64,000 bases of DNA, from assembly GCA_032690845.1 (NCBI GenBank), contig CM064417.1, positions 14,786,501 to 14,850,500 of the forward strand, in the 5' to 3' direction. This DNA comes from Eleusine coracana subsp. coracana (taxonomy: Eukaryota > Streptophyta > Magnoliopsida > Poales > Poaceae). The position numbers and the translations under genes were made by a program. Below, piece by piece: positions 1 to 10,474 of the stretch; within the stretch, counting starts at the first letter, position 1; the number at the start of each line of letters is the position of its first letter. A model generated the notes under the pieces. It was not told the origin of the DNA. It ran no database searches and saw only the letters and a program-made list of their open reading frames with translations.

Positions 1-612
1 GTTAACCATCGTTCCCCTTTTTATTAACCATAACTTCGAGGTACAGGTGTCCATTGGAGGCCTCGGAAAAACCAAGACCCTTCGGCCCAAATAGAAGGAG
101 GCAAGCGCGCTCAAAAGTAGCGGACCCTTCGAGCAATACCTTCGCGCCCACAAAGGATAAAGCCATCATTCTTCGAAGGACAGAGCAACGGACCCTTCGA
201 GCGGTACCTCCGCGCCCACGAAGGATGAAGCCATCATCCTTCGAAGGACAGAGCAGCGGACAAGATCAAGAACCAGCATGGCGCGAAGAGGGCAACACGT
301 GGCGCCAGCACGTGTTGTGGCGTGCGGGACAAGGAAGGGTACCAGAAAAGCTCAAATGATCGATCTATCCTTTATGACCATTTTATACAGAATATTCGGA
401 GAATATAGTAGGTAATTAGGGATAAAATGGTCATTTGCATATGACCTAAGTACGGGCCTATAAATAGAACACCCCTTCTTACTTGTAATGGGATGAATCT
501 TTTGGGGGAATACGTGATAGGAGCCCATTGTTCCGTTTCATACCCTTCATGATTTCTTTTTATGTTTACTCTTTTTCTTAGCGGCACTGAAGCTCGCGCT
601 TTGTGACACCAA
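1..612 (+). repeat. Gypsy 5' LTR (partial)
   Basis: Sequence preceding the primer-binding site. It contains a TATA box at 459-466 (tataaata) and two tandem copies of a 68-bp unit at 121-188 and 189-256, each including the palindrome tccttcgaagga or a one-base variant. The left LTR edge is outside the window; the right edge is placed just before the primer site, to within a few bases. Confidence 0.65.
459..466 (+). promoter_or_regulatory. LTR TATA box
   Basis: The octamer tataaata lies in a GC-moderate stretch about 155 bp before the primer-binding site, the usual place for the Pol II promoter of a plant LTR. Transcription would start about 30 bp downstream. Confidence 0.6.
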
Positions 613-614
613 CA

Positions 615-628
615 GTGGCGCCCACCGT
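615..628 (+). other. Primer-binding site of the gypsy element
   Basis: tggcgcccaccgtg matches the tRNA 3'-end complement used by many grass gypsy elements, directly after the LTR end. It fixes the element's orientation as plus. Confidence 0.65.
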
Positions 629-639
629 GTTGTGTGCTC

Positions 640-2440
640 GTACATAAGCTCACGATGACTCAACTCCATGGACCACTGTCTTCAAGCGACACTCCGCACC
701 CCCCCCCCCCCCCCCCCGAAGCAGCGCTCTGAGAGACCCCCAACTGACCGAAGATCAATCTACATCGCAAGTAACAAAAGAGAATACCCCCGAAGTGCAA
801 CCATCGCTTCAAGCAGAAGTGGTAGGTGGTCCAAAAGACCCAGTACAGCGTCTCGAACAACCGTCAAGCTCAAACCCTCCGGGAAGCAACACCCCAACCT
901 CGATGACAGCAGCACAAGAGATGGAACTGTTAGCCCAAAGAGCCGAGCACCTCGAGCAACTCAAGCAATAGCTGTTGCAAGAGCAAGAGCTAAGAAGCAA
1001 AGCGCTGTCAGAGAGAGAGAAAGCCTTACAAGAGAAAGAGTACATAGCCCAGCTCAGACTCAGGAATCTGCAACTGGCAAAAGAAGTCGAAGAACTCCAG
1101 AGAATCATTGGCAAAGCAAGTCGCCAAGAATCAAACCCAACTCCTGAAGCTCACCCATACCTCGAGCAAGAAGTACCACTTACGCCAAGCCCTCAGCCGA
1201 TAGCCGCAGAAGTACTGCCAATTCAAAGAGCAAGCACAACGGGCATAATCGACAAAGACTCACCTCTCTTCGGAGGGTTGCAAAGAGCTCCATACCCACC
1301 GCAGTTCAGAATGATATCGTTAGCCAAATTCAGGGGAAATTTTGACCCAAGGCAATTCCTCATGAGCTACGAAGCAGCAATCATATCAGCAGGAGGAGAC
1401 GAGGTAACCTTGGCAAAGGCATTCGTTTGTGCCCTCGAAGAGTCCGCCCTCAATTGGTATTTCAACCTACCCCCCCCCCCCCCCCCGGGTCTCTATACAG
1501 CTGGGAAAACAACAGGGATAAGGTGGTCGCAAGCTTTCGAGGGTTCCGCACCATTATGGAACCATCACATGAGCTGTTGAATATCGCCCAGCAAGAAAAT
1601 AAGCAATTACATGATTACTACAAAAGATTCCTCACGCTTCGAGCCTAGGCCCCGAACATCACGGATGAGGCGGCAATAAGCTCTGTACTCAGAGGCATGC
1701 GAACATGCCAGATGTCTTCATACTGTGCGCAAAAACCACCACGCACAATGCAAACCCTATGCATGAAGTTCAAAGAATACAGTAGATCAGATGTGGATTA
1801 CAAAAGACGCAAGCAAAGTCAAAATAAGAGTCACAACCAACAACATGGCGAAGGTGGCTATCAAGAAAGGTAGTATAGAAAAACTAAGCAATCTGCAGAA
1901 CCCTCGCCTTCATTCATCGGCCACATCGAGGGAGAGAAAGAAGACATCACGGGTGGAGATAACCAGAGTAATGATTTCAAAGGAAGCAGCCAGCAAGGGC
2001 GGGGCAAAGGCCGAGGTTCTCAAGTCCAGACTCGACCGGCCAGGAAGCCATACTGTTTCTACTGCAGAGAGGACAAGGGACATAAAACTTCCACTTGCCT
2101 CAAAGCAAAAGAAATCCAAGAAAGGATCGAAGCAGAAAAGAAGGCTTCGTCCTTACCCAAAGCCATCAATTATACATCACCCAACCCATGACCCGAGCAA
2201 CCATATCCACAACCCGCTCAGCCCAATTACCACTACCCAAGCACCCACCATCATCAACTTTATGCACCATCCCCATATTTTCATGTAACTCACCCCACAC
2301 AACCGCTCAGCCAATATATTCAACCCAGACAACAAATCCAACAACCATCACCTAGCCAAGACCAACAAAGGCAAAAGCAAGAGCCTCAGCACCTACCACA
2401 GCCTAAACTAGAGTCCACCCCAAACCAAGCCGCAACCTTA
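640..2440 (+). pseudogene. Gypsy gag, frameshifted and stopped
   Basis: Reading frames for a Gag polyprotein are recognisable but broken. An N-terminal coiled-coil-like, Glu/Gln/Leu-rich part (about 900-1110) has an in-frame TAG near 973. A retrotransposon-gag core (about 1290-1640, with ALNWYF and DKVVASFRGF motifs) changes frame exactly at a 17-C tract (1470-1486). A TAG follows at 1646. A zinc knuckle, CX2CX5HX4C, is encoded at about 2054-2098, and the tail is Pro/Gln-rich. A second C19 tract lies near the start (699-717). The wild-type role would be capsid formation around element RNA; this copy cannot make a full Gag. Confidence 0.75.
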
Positions 2441-3336
2441 GCCGTCTAGGAGACCAAGTCTCCAAGAGTAACAAGCAAATCAAATCTTGATGTGGAGGGA
2501 AAGATGTGCTCAAGCTTTTAAGTGGATGGATTCAACCTTTTTGTGGTTGGATCTCTCTCACTTACTTGGAATGTCAAGAACAAGTCTAGGAGTGAGAGGG
2601 GAGAGCTCTAGCGGAAATGAGAGTGAATTTTCAAGGACTCCAACCCTTCTCATATGGGAAAGGGGACAATATATATAGAGGCTCTCCAAAAACTAACTGT
2701 TACACTACTTTTCTGTGTCTGACGGAACTTCCGTGGTTATCCACGGAACTTCCGTCAGTTCAAAAAGAGCTATTGCACGGTTGGATTACAACTGAGTCAG
2801 AGATGACGGAACTTCTGTGATGGTCATCACGGAACTTTTGTTGCTCTCAGGTATGCAACACAAAGAAACCAGAGAACGACAGAACTTCCGTGGGGGAGCC
2901 CACGGAACTTTCGTAACTCTCGGGTTGGCTGAGGTTAGAAGCTTGGTAATGACGAAACTTCTGTGAAATGAACCACGGAACTTCCGTGACTCTCTGTTTG
3001 GCTCAAAAAGGATTGGTTCTTTTTGGCATTGGTTCACTAAACTCTCACAAAACTTTTTGGTAGGCTTGAACACACAAATTTCCCTTCTTAGCAAGATTGG
3101 TTTACCCCCCTTTATAGTTTGGCATGCCTATGACTCAATTAAAATAAAAACTAATCTTTTAAGGCATTTGAGTCAGTTTTCCTGTTCTTCTTTTTGGAAG
3201 TAATAGCCACCTTGCAAATGTGGGTTTAAACAACAATTTTGATTATCAACATTTACTTCATGAACATTATTAGTACAATTTTAATCTTCCATCATCATAC
3301 ACCAAAATCCACTAGGGGATCCTAGATGCCTCTTCA
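2441..3336 (-). repeat. 3' LTR of the Sirevirus-like element, truncated
   Basis: 896 bp that align end to end with 12217-13114 of the other LTR, ending ...cctcttca at 3336 (TGAAGAGG on the minus strand). About 538 bp of the LTR (the counterpart of 11679-12216) are missing, and the break abuts gypsy gag sequence. It carries eight copies of an ACGGAACTTCCGT-like palindrome in four pairs (2721-2990). Differences from the other LTR are mainly C/T and G/A transitions. Confidence 0.85.
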
Positions 3337-3352
3337 ATCTCCTCCTTTTTGG
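3337..3352 (-). other. Polypurine tract
   Basis: On the minus strand this is an A/G run (ccaaaaaggaggagat) lying immediately before the 3' LTR, where plus-strand DNA synthesis is primed. The nested element at 47524 has an equivalent tract, followed by the same gattgatga-type context. Confidence 0.7.
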
Positions 3353-3718
3353 TGATTGATGATAATAGATTAAAAAGTATATAAAGGAGATAATCAAACT
3401 AGTCAAAGAGCAAAATATAGCGGAGCTCCCCCTAAAGATATGCATGAATCACACAAACATGTGGAGGAGCTCCCCCCATATTTTTCAATGAGTGGGGTGC
3501 CTAAAGGTGTACAAGTGTGCAACATAGAGATAAAGCGATAAGCATTCAACATACTTGACACAAACAATCAACATGGAGTAATAAAACAAGCACACTTGTA
3601 ACTATAGAGTTATTACAATAAAGGTTCACAAATAGTTTTCACACACGAGATAGAAAGATACTACTTGTCCATAGGTTCATCACTATCCTATTACAAGCAA
3701 GATCACACAACACAACTA

Positions 3719-5344
3719 TCATCCTTTTTTATCACTTCTCTCCCCCTTTGGCATCAACGCACCAAAAGGAAGAAAGAGAGAGAGAGAGAGAGAAGAAAAA
3801 GAGAGATCACTCCAATCATAGCCTGCAAGAGGGTCAGCAAAGATCGGTGGCTCACCATCGGGCTCACACTCGGAGCCATCGGGAGACACCTCATGTCCTT
3901 GAGCTTGCTGGTCCCTCTTGTAGCGCCTCACTTGCTTCTTGATTATCCTCTTGTTCTCCCAGTTCTCTTTAGCATTGAAGCAACAGACATTGAAGATGCC
4001 TTTAAGGAAGACAAGAACTGGAGAAGATGGACGGCGCTGCCGGTCTTGGGCTGAGGAAGAGGCCCCTGCTGCTGCTGCTGCATCTCTCTCAGCCACTGTC
4101 TCGGCATGAGCACGGGCGAGACTCGCTCTCCTAGAGGAAGACACTCCTGGGGGAGTAGGATCAACTGGGCGAAGCTCATGTTGCACCCTAGGCCTCAAGG
4201 GGGTGTGCTTGCACTCCTTCTTAAATATAAGCCCTGTTTCAGCTTCCATCATCCTCATAAGATACGGAGCAAATGTAAGACTCCTTCTAGTGTCAATGGA
4301 AGCTAAGTGGATCTCATTTGTGATGAAGTCCATGACACATAAGGGTCTTGCCTGAGGATTAAACCTAGCAAGAATGTTCCTTGAGCTCTCCACTATAGCA
4401 GTAGCATATCCTCCCTTGGGTGCAATGGTCACTCTAAGCATCTGGTTGAGCGTGAAGTAGTAGTTGTGAAGGCCATTAGTTGTTCCAAACACATTTGGAC
4501 ACGTCTCATAGTACATGAAAGTCATGTCCTTCTCCTTCATCACAGGTTCATTTGTGATGATCTCTCTAGTGCGATTTGAACTTTCTTGAAAGAAGTAGCT
4601 TGCAAAGGGACTCGCTGAGACAGAATACTCCACACCTTGAGTTCTCCAATGAAGTACGCCCTTGCCATCAAGGAAGAGAGTGGAGTAGAACTGGCAGATT
4701 ACCTCCTCGTTCCAGTCATAGTTGAATCCCATCAAATCATAAACTCCTCTATCCTTGCACACATGGATGATCTCGTGGAACACGTGATTCTCCTTTGACT
4801 CCATGTAGGACCAATCAATCCATTGGTGGGAGGCTAGTTGGTTCTTCCAGTTCTTGTCTATGAGCATAGACATATAGTAATCTTGTTGGAACCATGTGTA
4901 AAACCGGGGGTCAGTGGTTTCTTGTTCTCCCACCAGTGCGGGATTTTACTTCCATGCTTCAATGAGGCCATCAAGATCTTTCTTGTAGTCCTTGTAGATG
5001 TAGTCATTCAGATAGACGGGTTCATGGACTTTAAGTCCCTCAACCACATCTACAGGGTCTGTCCTTGCTGCTCTTGAGGATCCCTTTTCCTTTGCGGGCT
5101 TCTTTTCCTTCATAGGCCGCTTGCCCTTATCTTGAGATCTCCTAGGAGGAAGAGATCCACCCGGCTGGACATGCACAGTCTAGGCATCCCTGCTGGAGCC
5201 TTGGCCATTCAACCCTTGTCCTCGAACTGTAGCAGCCTTTCTTCTCTTAGAGGCAGGCACAAGTTCTTCACTTGGAGAGGAGAAGGAAGAGTCTTCATCT
5301 CTTGGCTCGCTCAGAGCATTGGATGCGTATTTAATTCTCACCAT
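3719..5344 (-). pseudogene. Envelope-position ORF of the Sirevirus-like element, two in-frame stops
   Basis: An ATG at 5344 opens a single frame of about 542 codons that runs to 3719, interrupted only by TAG near 5180 and TAA at 4948-4946. The N-terminal part is basic and Ser-rich. A central block of about 270 residues is Trp/Tyr/Phe-rich (motifs WFQQDYY, SHQWIDW, FNYDWNEE, FAPYLMRMM). The C-terminal part is Ala/Arg-rich and then acidic, near an (AG)n run at 3770-3790. It lies between RNase H and the 3' LTR, where some Sireviruses carry an env-like gene. I see no clear signal peptide or membrane span, so an envelope role is not supported. A related protein is encoded at 48162-49370. Function unknown. 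Confidence 0.7.
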
Positions 5345-6269
5345 CTTGAGCTGCCAGTAGGATGAAGATTGATCAAGGAATGAGTCAAACCGTTACGGTG
5401 AGAATCGAAGAGATGATAAAAAACAATGCACCGAACTGTAGACAACGGAAGTTCCGTGACAGATCACGGAAGTTCTGTCATGACGGAAGTTCTGACGAAA
5501 CTTCTGTCACTTGCAGTTTGCACTAAAATTGACATTATTCCTAGATCCTACCATAACATCGCAAATGCTTCTAACAGATGATATACTAGCTCTAGAGGAA
5601 TTAATCTATCCAAATGAAATGAAGATATTTGAACTTTTGACCTAAAACGAAGTTTAGGTCAAGGACTCATACCTAGGTCAAAAACCGAAGAAAAACGATG
5701 GAGATTTCAGAACTTCCGTGGGGGAGGAGCCAAATCTCCACCTATTTGATCCACTTCATCGGTGAAATCCCCAAATCGCCGCAAATCGCCACTTAGGGTT
5801 TGAGAAGAGGAGAGAGAGGAAGAAAAGAATAATGGCCAGTTGGATAGGGAAGAAGGGGGGCATCGGGCCCTTTAACCTGAGAGTGTTTGTCATTGGGCAA
5901 CTAAGTTCCGTCGCTCTCGGGTTTGGGCAGACAGTCCGATTGAGAAGTCACGGAAGTTTCCACACAACTTTCGTGGACGACGAAAGTTCCGTCAATGAGT
6001 GATGGAAGTTCCATCGCTCTCTGTTTGACAGAGAGAAATCCTCTACTAGCTTAAACTTTTGGACAATATAGGTAGGGAATATAGGACTTGTTTCAACTTG
6101 TGAATAGCAACAATCAACCAAGTAAAACTATATTCATAGGTTTTAACAATATGATCTATTGATCAAGACATTTTGTTTTTTTAAGAAAACAAAGACATTA
6201 TGAAATTTTTGAAGAATTTTATTTTCAAGGGATTTTGCATGAGACCTACATCAAACAAAGTACAAGATT
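5345..6269. repeat. Noncoding spacer between RNase H and the extra ORF, with palindromes
   Basis: No coding frame. It holds further copies of the element's ACGGAAgTTCCGT-like palindrome at about 5445-5515 and 5935-6025, in the same paired style as in the LTRs. The rest is A/T-rich spacer. Confidence 0.6.
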
Positions 6270-6770
6270 CTACTCCAAGTTGGATGAGTCAAGAATATTT
6301 AGTTCACTCCTAAGCTCACAAAACCACTTCTCATCTAGGGGTTTGGTAAATATATCCGCTAGTTGTTTATCGGTGCTAACATAGGTAATCTTAATATCCC
6401 CTTTGATTGAATGATCTCTCAAGAAGTGGTGCCGAATATCTATATGCTTAGTCCTATTATGATCAATGGGGTTATATGCAATCATGATGGCACTCTCATT
6501 ATCACATAAGAGTGGAACTTTGGTCATAGTGTATCCAAAGTCCTTTAGAGTTTGCCGCATCCAAAGTAGTTGAGCACAACAACTTCCGGCTACGACATAC
6601 TCCGCTTCGACTGTGGATAGGGCAACGGAATTTTATTTCTTGGATGACCAAGACACAAGGGACCTACCCAAGAATTGGCACGTCCTGGAGGTACTTTTCC
6701 TATCCACCTTACATCCGGCGTAGTCGGCATCAGAATAACTGACTAACTTGAACTTGGAACCCTTTGGATA
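6270..6770 (-). pseudogene. Copia RNase H domain
   Basis: The minus-strand frame from 6560 to 6270 carries the LLCDNESAI, KHIDIRHHF and LADIFTKPL motifs that end copia pol. Upstream, 6561-6770 still reads as RNase H (SDADYAG-like and CSTVEAEYV-like remains) but through frame changes. The role would be removal of the RNA strand during reverse transcription. Confidence 0.85.
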
Positions 6771-7759
6771 CTACAATCCTAGGTTTGGTGTGTGAACTAA
6801 ATATCTCAAGATTCTTTTTATAGCCACTAAGTGACTTTCCTTAGGATCACTTTGAAATCTTGCACACATGCACACACTAAGCATGATATCGGGTCTAGAT
6901 GCACAAAGATAAAGCAAAGAGTCAATCATGGATCGATATACCTTTTGATCCACGGGCTTACCATTTACATCTAGCCCGAGATGTCCATTTGTCTTCATGG
7001 GAGTCTTGTTTGGTTTTACATTCTCCATGTCAAACTTCTTTAATATGTCTTGAGTATACTTGGTTTGACTTATGAATGTTCCTTCTTCAAGTTGTTTGAC
7101 TTGAAAACCTAGAAAGAACTTCAATTCTCCCATCATGGACATCTCAAATTTTCTAGTCATAATCTTGGCAAACTCATCACAAAAAGATTGATTAGTAGAA
7201 CCAAATATAATATCATCGATATATATTTGGCACACAAAAATATCATTATCAACTTTTCTTGTAAAGAGAGTAGGATCCGCCTTGCCAATTGTGAAACCCT
7301 TGTTGATCAAGTATCCCTTGAGGTGTTCATACCAAGCTCTAAGAGCTTGCTTGAGGCCGTAGAGAGCTTTGTGAATCTTGTAGACATGGTTTGGCTTCTT
7401 TGGTCTTCCAATCCAGGAGGTTGTTGTACATACACCTCCTCTTAAATAGGGCCATTTAGAAATGCACTTTTCACGTCCATTTGAAAAAGCTTAAAACCAT
7501 GGTGAGTAGCGTAGGCAAATAATATACGAATTGACTCAAGCCTAGCTACGGGTGCATAAGTTTCACCAAAGTCCAAACCTTCAACTTGTGAGTAGCCTTT
7601 AGCAACAAGTCTTGCTTTGTTTCTCACCACCACACCATACTCATCTTGTTTATTGCGTAAGACCCATTTTATACCAACAACATTTTGCTTGGGTCTTTTC
7701 ACCAATGACCACACCTTGTTTCTTTCAAAGTTGTTCAACTCTTCTTGCATGGCCATCAC
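6771..7759 (-). pseudogene. Copia reverse transcriptase, broken
   Basis: The N-terminal half (7759-7442) contains VVGIKWVLRNKQDE, KARLVAKGYSQ, ETYAPVARLESIR and MDVKSAFLNG. The C-terminal half (7310-6771) contains the catalytic YIDDIIFGS and FLGFQVKQ motifs. An in-frame stop after FLNGPI (about 7444) and a disrupted QQPPG/YGLKQA stretch (7311-7440) separate the halves, so no complete enzyme can be made. Confidence 0.9.
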
Positions 7760-7857
7760 CTAATCCGAGTCTTGAAGTGCTTGTTCCACCCTAAGAGACT
7801 CCATAGAGGACACAAACGAGTAATGATGACAAAACGTAGCCATTCGATATCTAGTAG

Positions 7858-9105
7858 TTACCCCCTTTTGGATGTCACCAAGAATATTGTCAACGGGGTG
7901 ATCCTTTCGAATGCTTCGTCAGACTCGTGAGTAAATTGGCCTAGATGCATCTTCTTCTTCTTGATTGTTGTCATATTGAGTGTCTCTTTCTCTACCATCT
8001 TAAGCTTGATCTTGGTTGTTGCCTTGATCATGATCGTCACCATGATCTTGGTTACTTCCTTGATTTTGGTCATCATGTGGCTAGTTGAGTCATCTTGTCT
8101 TGAAGAGGATGGTTCATCTTGACTTGAGTTTGGGTCTTGTGGTCTTATATCACCTATTGCCATATTTCTTATTGCATCACAAGGAGCTTCATCATCTACA
8201 TCACTTGGATTAACTTGCTCTACTTGAGAGCCATTAGATTCATCCAATTGCATATCCCGGGTGATTTCAACAACCCCGGTGTCTTTGTTAAAGACTCGAT
8301 ATGCATATATGTTAGTTCCATATCCAAGAAGAAAACCTTCATGTGTCTTAGGAGCAAACTTAGAGGATTTAGGTTTCTTGTTAAGAATAAAACATTTGCT
8401 CCCAAAAACATGAAAATATGAAACATAGGGAAGGTTACCGGTGAGGAGCTCATAAGGTGTCTTCTTCAAAATCTTATGAAGATATAATCTATTTGTTGCA
8501 TGACATGCGGTGTTGATGGCTTTGGCCCAAAAGGTGTCTGGCGTCTTGTACTCATCAAACATTGTTCTTGCCATCTCTATGAGTGTGCGGTTCTTTCTTT
8601 CGGCTACACCATTTTGTTGTGAAGTGTATGGAGTGGAGAATTCATGCTTGATGCCTTCTTCATCAAGATATTCTTTAACTTGAGTGTTCTTGAATTCCAT
8701 TCCATTGTCACTTATTATCTTCTTGATCTTCACCTCATACTTATTTTATGCTCTTCTCAAAAACCTCTTTAGGATACTTTGTGTTTCACTTTTGTCCTTC
8801 AAAAAGAATACCCAAGTGAAATGAGAATAATCATCAACAATTACAAGGCCATATTTGTTACCGTCAATACTTATGTAGGTGACCGGTCCAAAAAGGTCCA
8901 TGTGGAGCATTTCCAACGGTCTTGTCGTTATCATCATTGTCTTGGATGAATGCGCCGCTCCAACTTGCTTTCCGGCTTGACATGCGCTATATATTTTGTC
9001 CTTCTTAAAAGCAACATCCTTTAGTCTGACAACGTGACCACCTCTTAGGAGATTGGAAAGGTTCCTCATCCCAACATGAGCTAGCCGGTGATGTCATAGC
9101 CAACC
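7858..9105 (-). pseudogene. Copia integrase, stops in frame
   Basis: The zinc-binding lead-in HHRLAHVGMRN is read at about 9105-9070, across a stop. The catalytic core has D in LHMDLFGP, D in ISDNGMEF and E in NGVAERKNRT, the expected D,D-E set. An in-frame TAA near 8742 splits the core into 9069-8746 and 8733-7858. The C-terminal tail is Asp/Ser-rich, then degenerate. The enzyme would insert element DNA into the host chromosome. Confidence 0.88.
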
Positions 9106-9500
9106 CAAGGTGGTTTTAGCGACCAAGCAAGCATTTAGGTTAGATCCCTCTTTGTTGGTAAAATCAACAAGACAGATCTTGTCCTGTAAATACCCTTTGA
9201 AGGCTATTGAGAAATCCTTCTTCCTAAATACGGTCACGCCATCATCGTCAAAGAGACAACTATAGCCCATTTCACAAAGTTGTGAAACGGACATCAAGTT
9301 GTATCCTAGACCATTTATAAGATAAGCATTACCAATTGAAAGGTCATGGGTGATGGCAATCCGTCCACGACCAATTACCTTTCCCTTGTTGTCATTTCCA
9401 AATGATATGCCTCCACTTGGTAGATTGTCAAGATCAAGTGTGGAGAACATTAATCTCTCTCCAGTCATATGATTTGAGCACCCACTATCAAGTACTCATG
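9094..9500 (-). pseudogene. Copia aspartic protease
   Basis: Motif LDSGCSNHMTG, with the catalytic DSG, is encoded at about 9494-9462. It continues into VIGRGRIAI and LMSVSQLCEMGYSC, the usual protease-to-integrase linker of copia pol. The codon before the motif that is usually Trp reads TGA, so the Gag-Pol frame is closed there. Confidence 0.85.
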
Positions 9501-9534
9501 TCGCACCACCGGAGGAGTATTCCTACAAAGAACA

Positions 9535-10284
9535 TCAAGCATGTGTTTTAGGCATCCAAGTTGGTTTGAGTCCCTTAACACTAGATACAAGTACTTTGGG
9601 TACCCACACACAAGGCTTCCACTTTGCATCATGTGGCCCAACAAACTTAGCAACCACTCTACCATAAGCATTACAGGTTAGCACATAAGAGGCATCAAAA
9701 TCATAAAAGGATATGGTAGAGATCTTGTTGTTCTTGTAGACTTGGGAGGTATTCTTGGGCTTGATTATCTTCTCTTGTGCTACTTGCTTTCCCTTGCCTT
9801 CGGGTACAAAGTTTGGTCTCTTGTTGTAGCCCTTTTTAGGTACATTCTTATTGTACCCTAATCCTCTCTTGTCATGAGAGGCTCTTGGCTCACCAATTAT
9901 TTTTGTGGTTTCTATTTGAGTCTTCTTCTCAAGTTCCTTGACTTGATTGGATAGCTTTTCAATGATTGCATATTGCTTGGCAATCATTTCAACATTGATG
10001 TTGTGGCACCTTCCACAACCCTTGCTTGTTGACGCTTGAGAAGATTCAAGCTTCTTCATCAATGAGCGGGAGCTTGTCTTGAGATCTTCAATGGCCTTTG
10101 CTAAGGCCTTGTTCTCCTCTAGCAAGGAGTTGCACCTTTCTTGATACTTCTTGGACGTTGATGTGCATGATTCACTTGACTCTTTGACCTTTGCAAGGTC
10201 CTTAGTCAAGGTCTTATTCTTCTCCTTCTCTTGCTCAAGTTGCTTGGTGAGCTCAAGGTTCTTGCTTCTTTCTTCATCAAGCAA
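9535..10284 (-). pseudogene. Coiled-coil Gag extension of the Sirevirus-like element
   Basis: About 250 codons. The first 150 residues are Lys/Glu/Leu-rich heptad-like sequence (QLEQEKEKNKTLTKDLAKV), then a CGRCH motif, a second Glu/Lys helix, and a basic stretch with GYNK repeats. Long coiled-coil Gag C-termini are a known trait of Sireviruses. Here the frame is separated from the core Gag by a stop and frameshift at 10285-10475. Confidence 0.7.
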
Positions 10285-10474
10285 CTCTTCTTATCTATTA
10301 ATGATTCTTTCTTGATTGTCCAACTCCCTTCGTAGCTTATCTAGCATTTTAACCATTTCATGCATAGAGGGGATTAAGTCCTCCTCTTCATTACTACAAT
10401 AAGAGGGATGGAAATCGGTGTGAGGAGCTACCTTGCTTTCCTTGGCCATGAAGCATCGGGGAGCATCATCCTCA

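Larger units (their letters stand above)
1..2440 (+). mobile_element. Ty3/gypsy-type LTR retrotransposon, 5' portion only
   Basis: Remnant of a plus-strand gypsy element. It has an LTR tail running in from before the window, a primer-binding site at 615-628, and a decayed gag with a retrotransposon-gag region and a zinc knuckle. It stops at about 2440, where the LTR of the neighbouring copia element begins. No protease, RT or integrase of this element lies in the window, so the rest was deleted or is elsewhere. Ty3/gypsy is inferred from the TGGCGCC-type primer site and the gag style. Confidence 0.8.

Noticed and set aside
809..1114. Minus-strand open frame opposite gypsy gag
   Set aside because: Ser/Cys-rich shadow of the gag coiled-coil on the other strand; no domain.
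3665..4054. Plus-strand frame across the extra ORF of the Sirevirus-like element
   Set aside because: It overlaps the much longer and better conserved minus-strand frame, and the second element supports the minus-strand protein.
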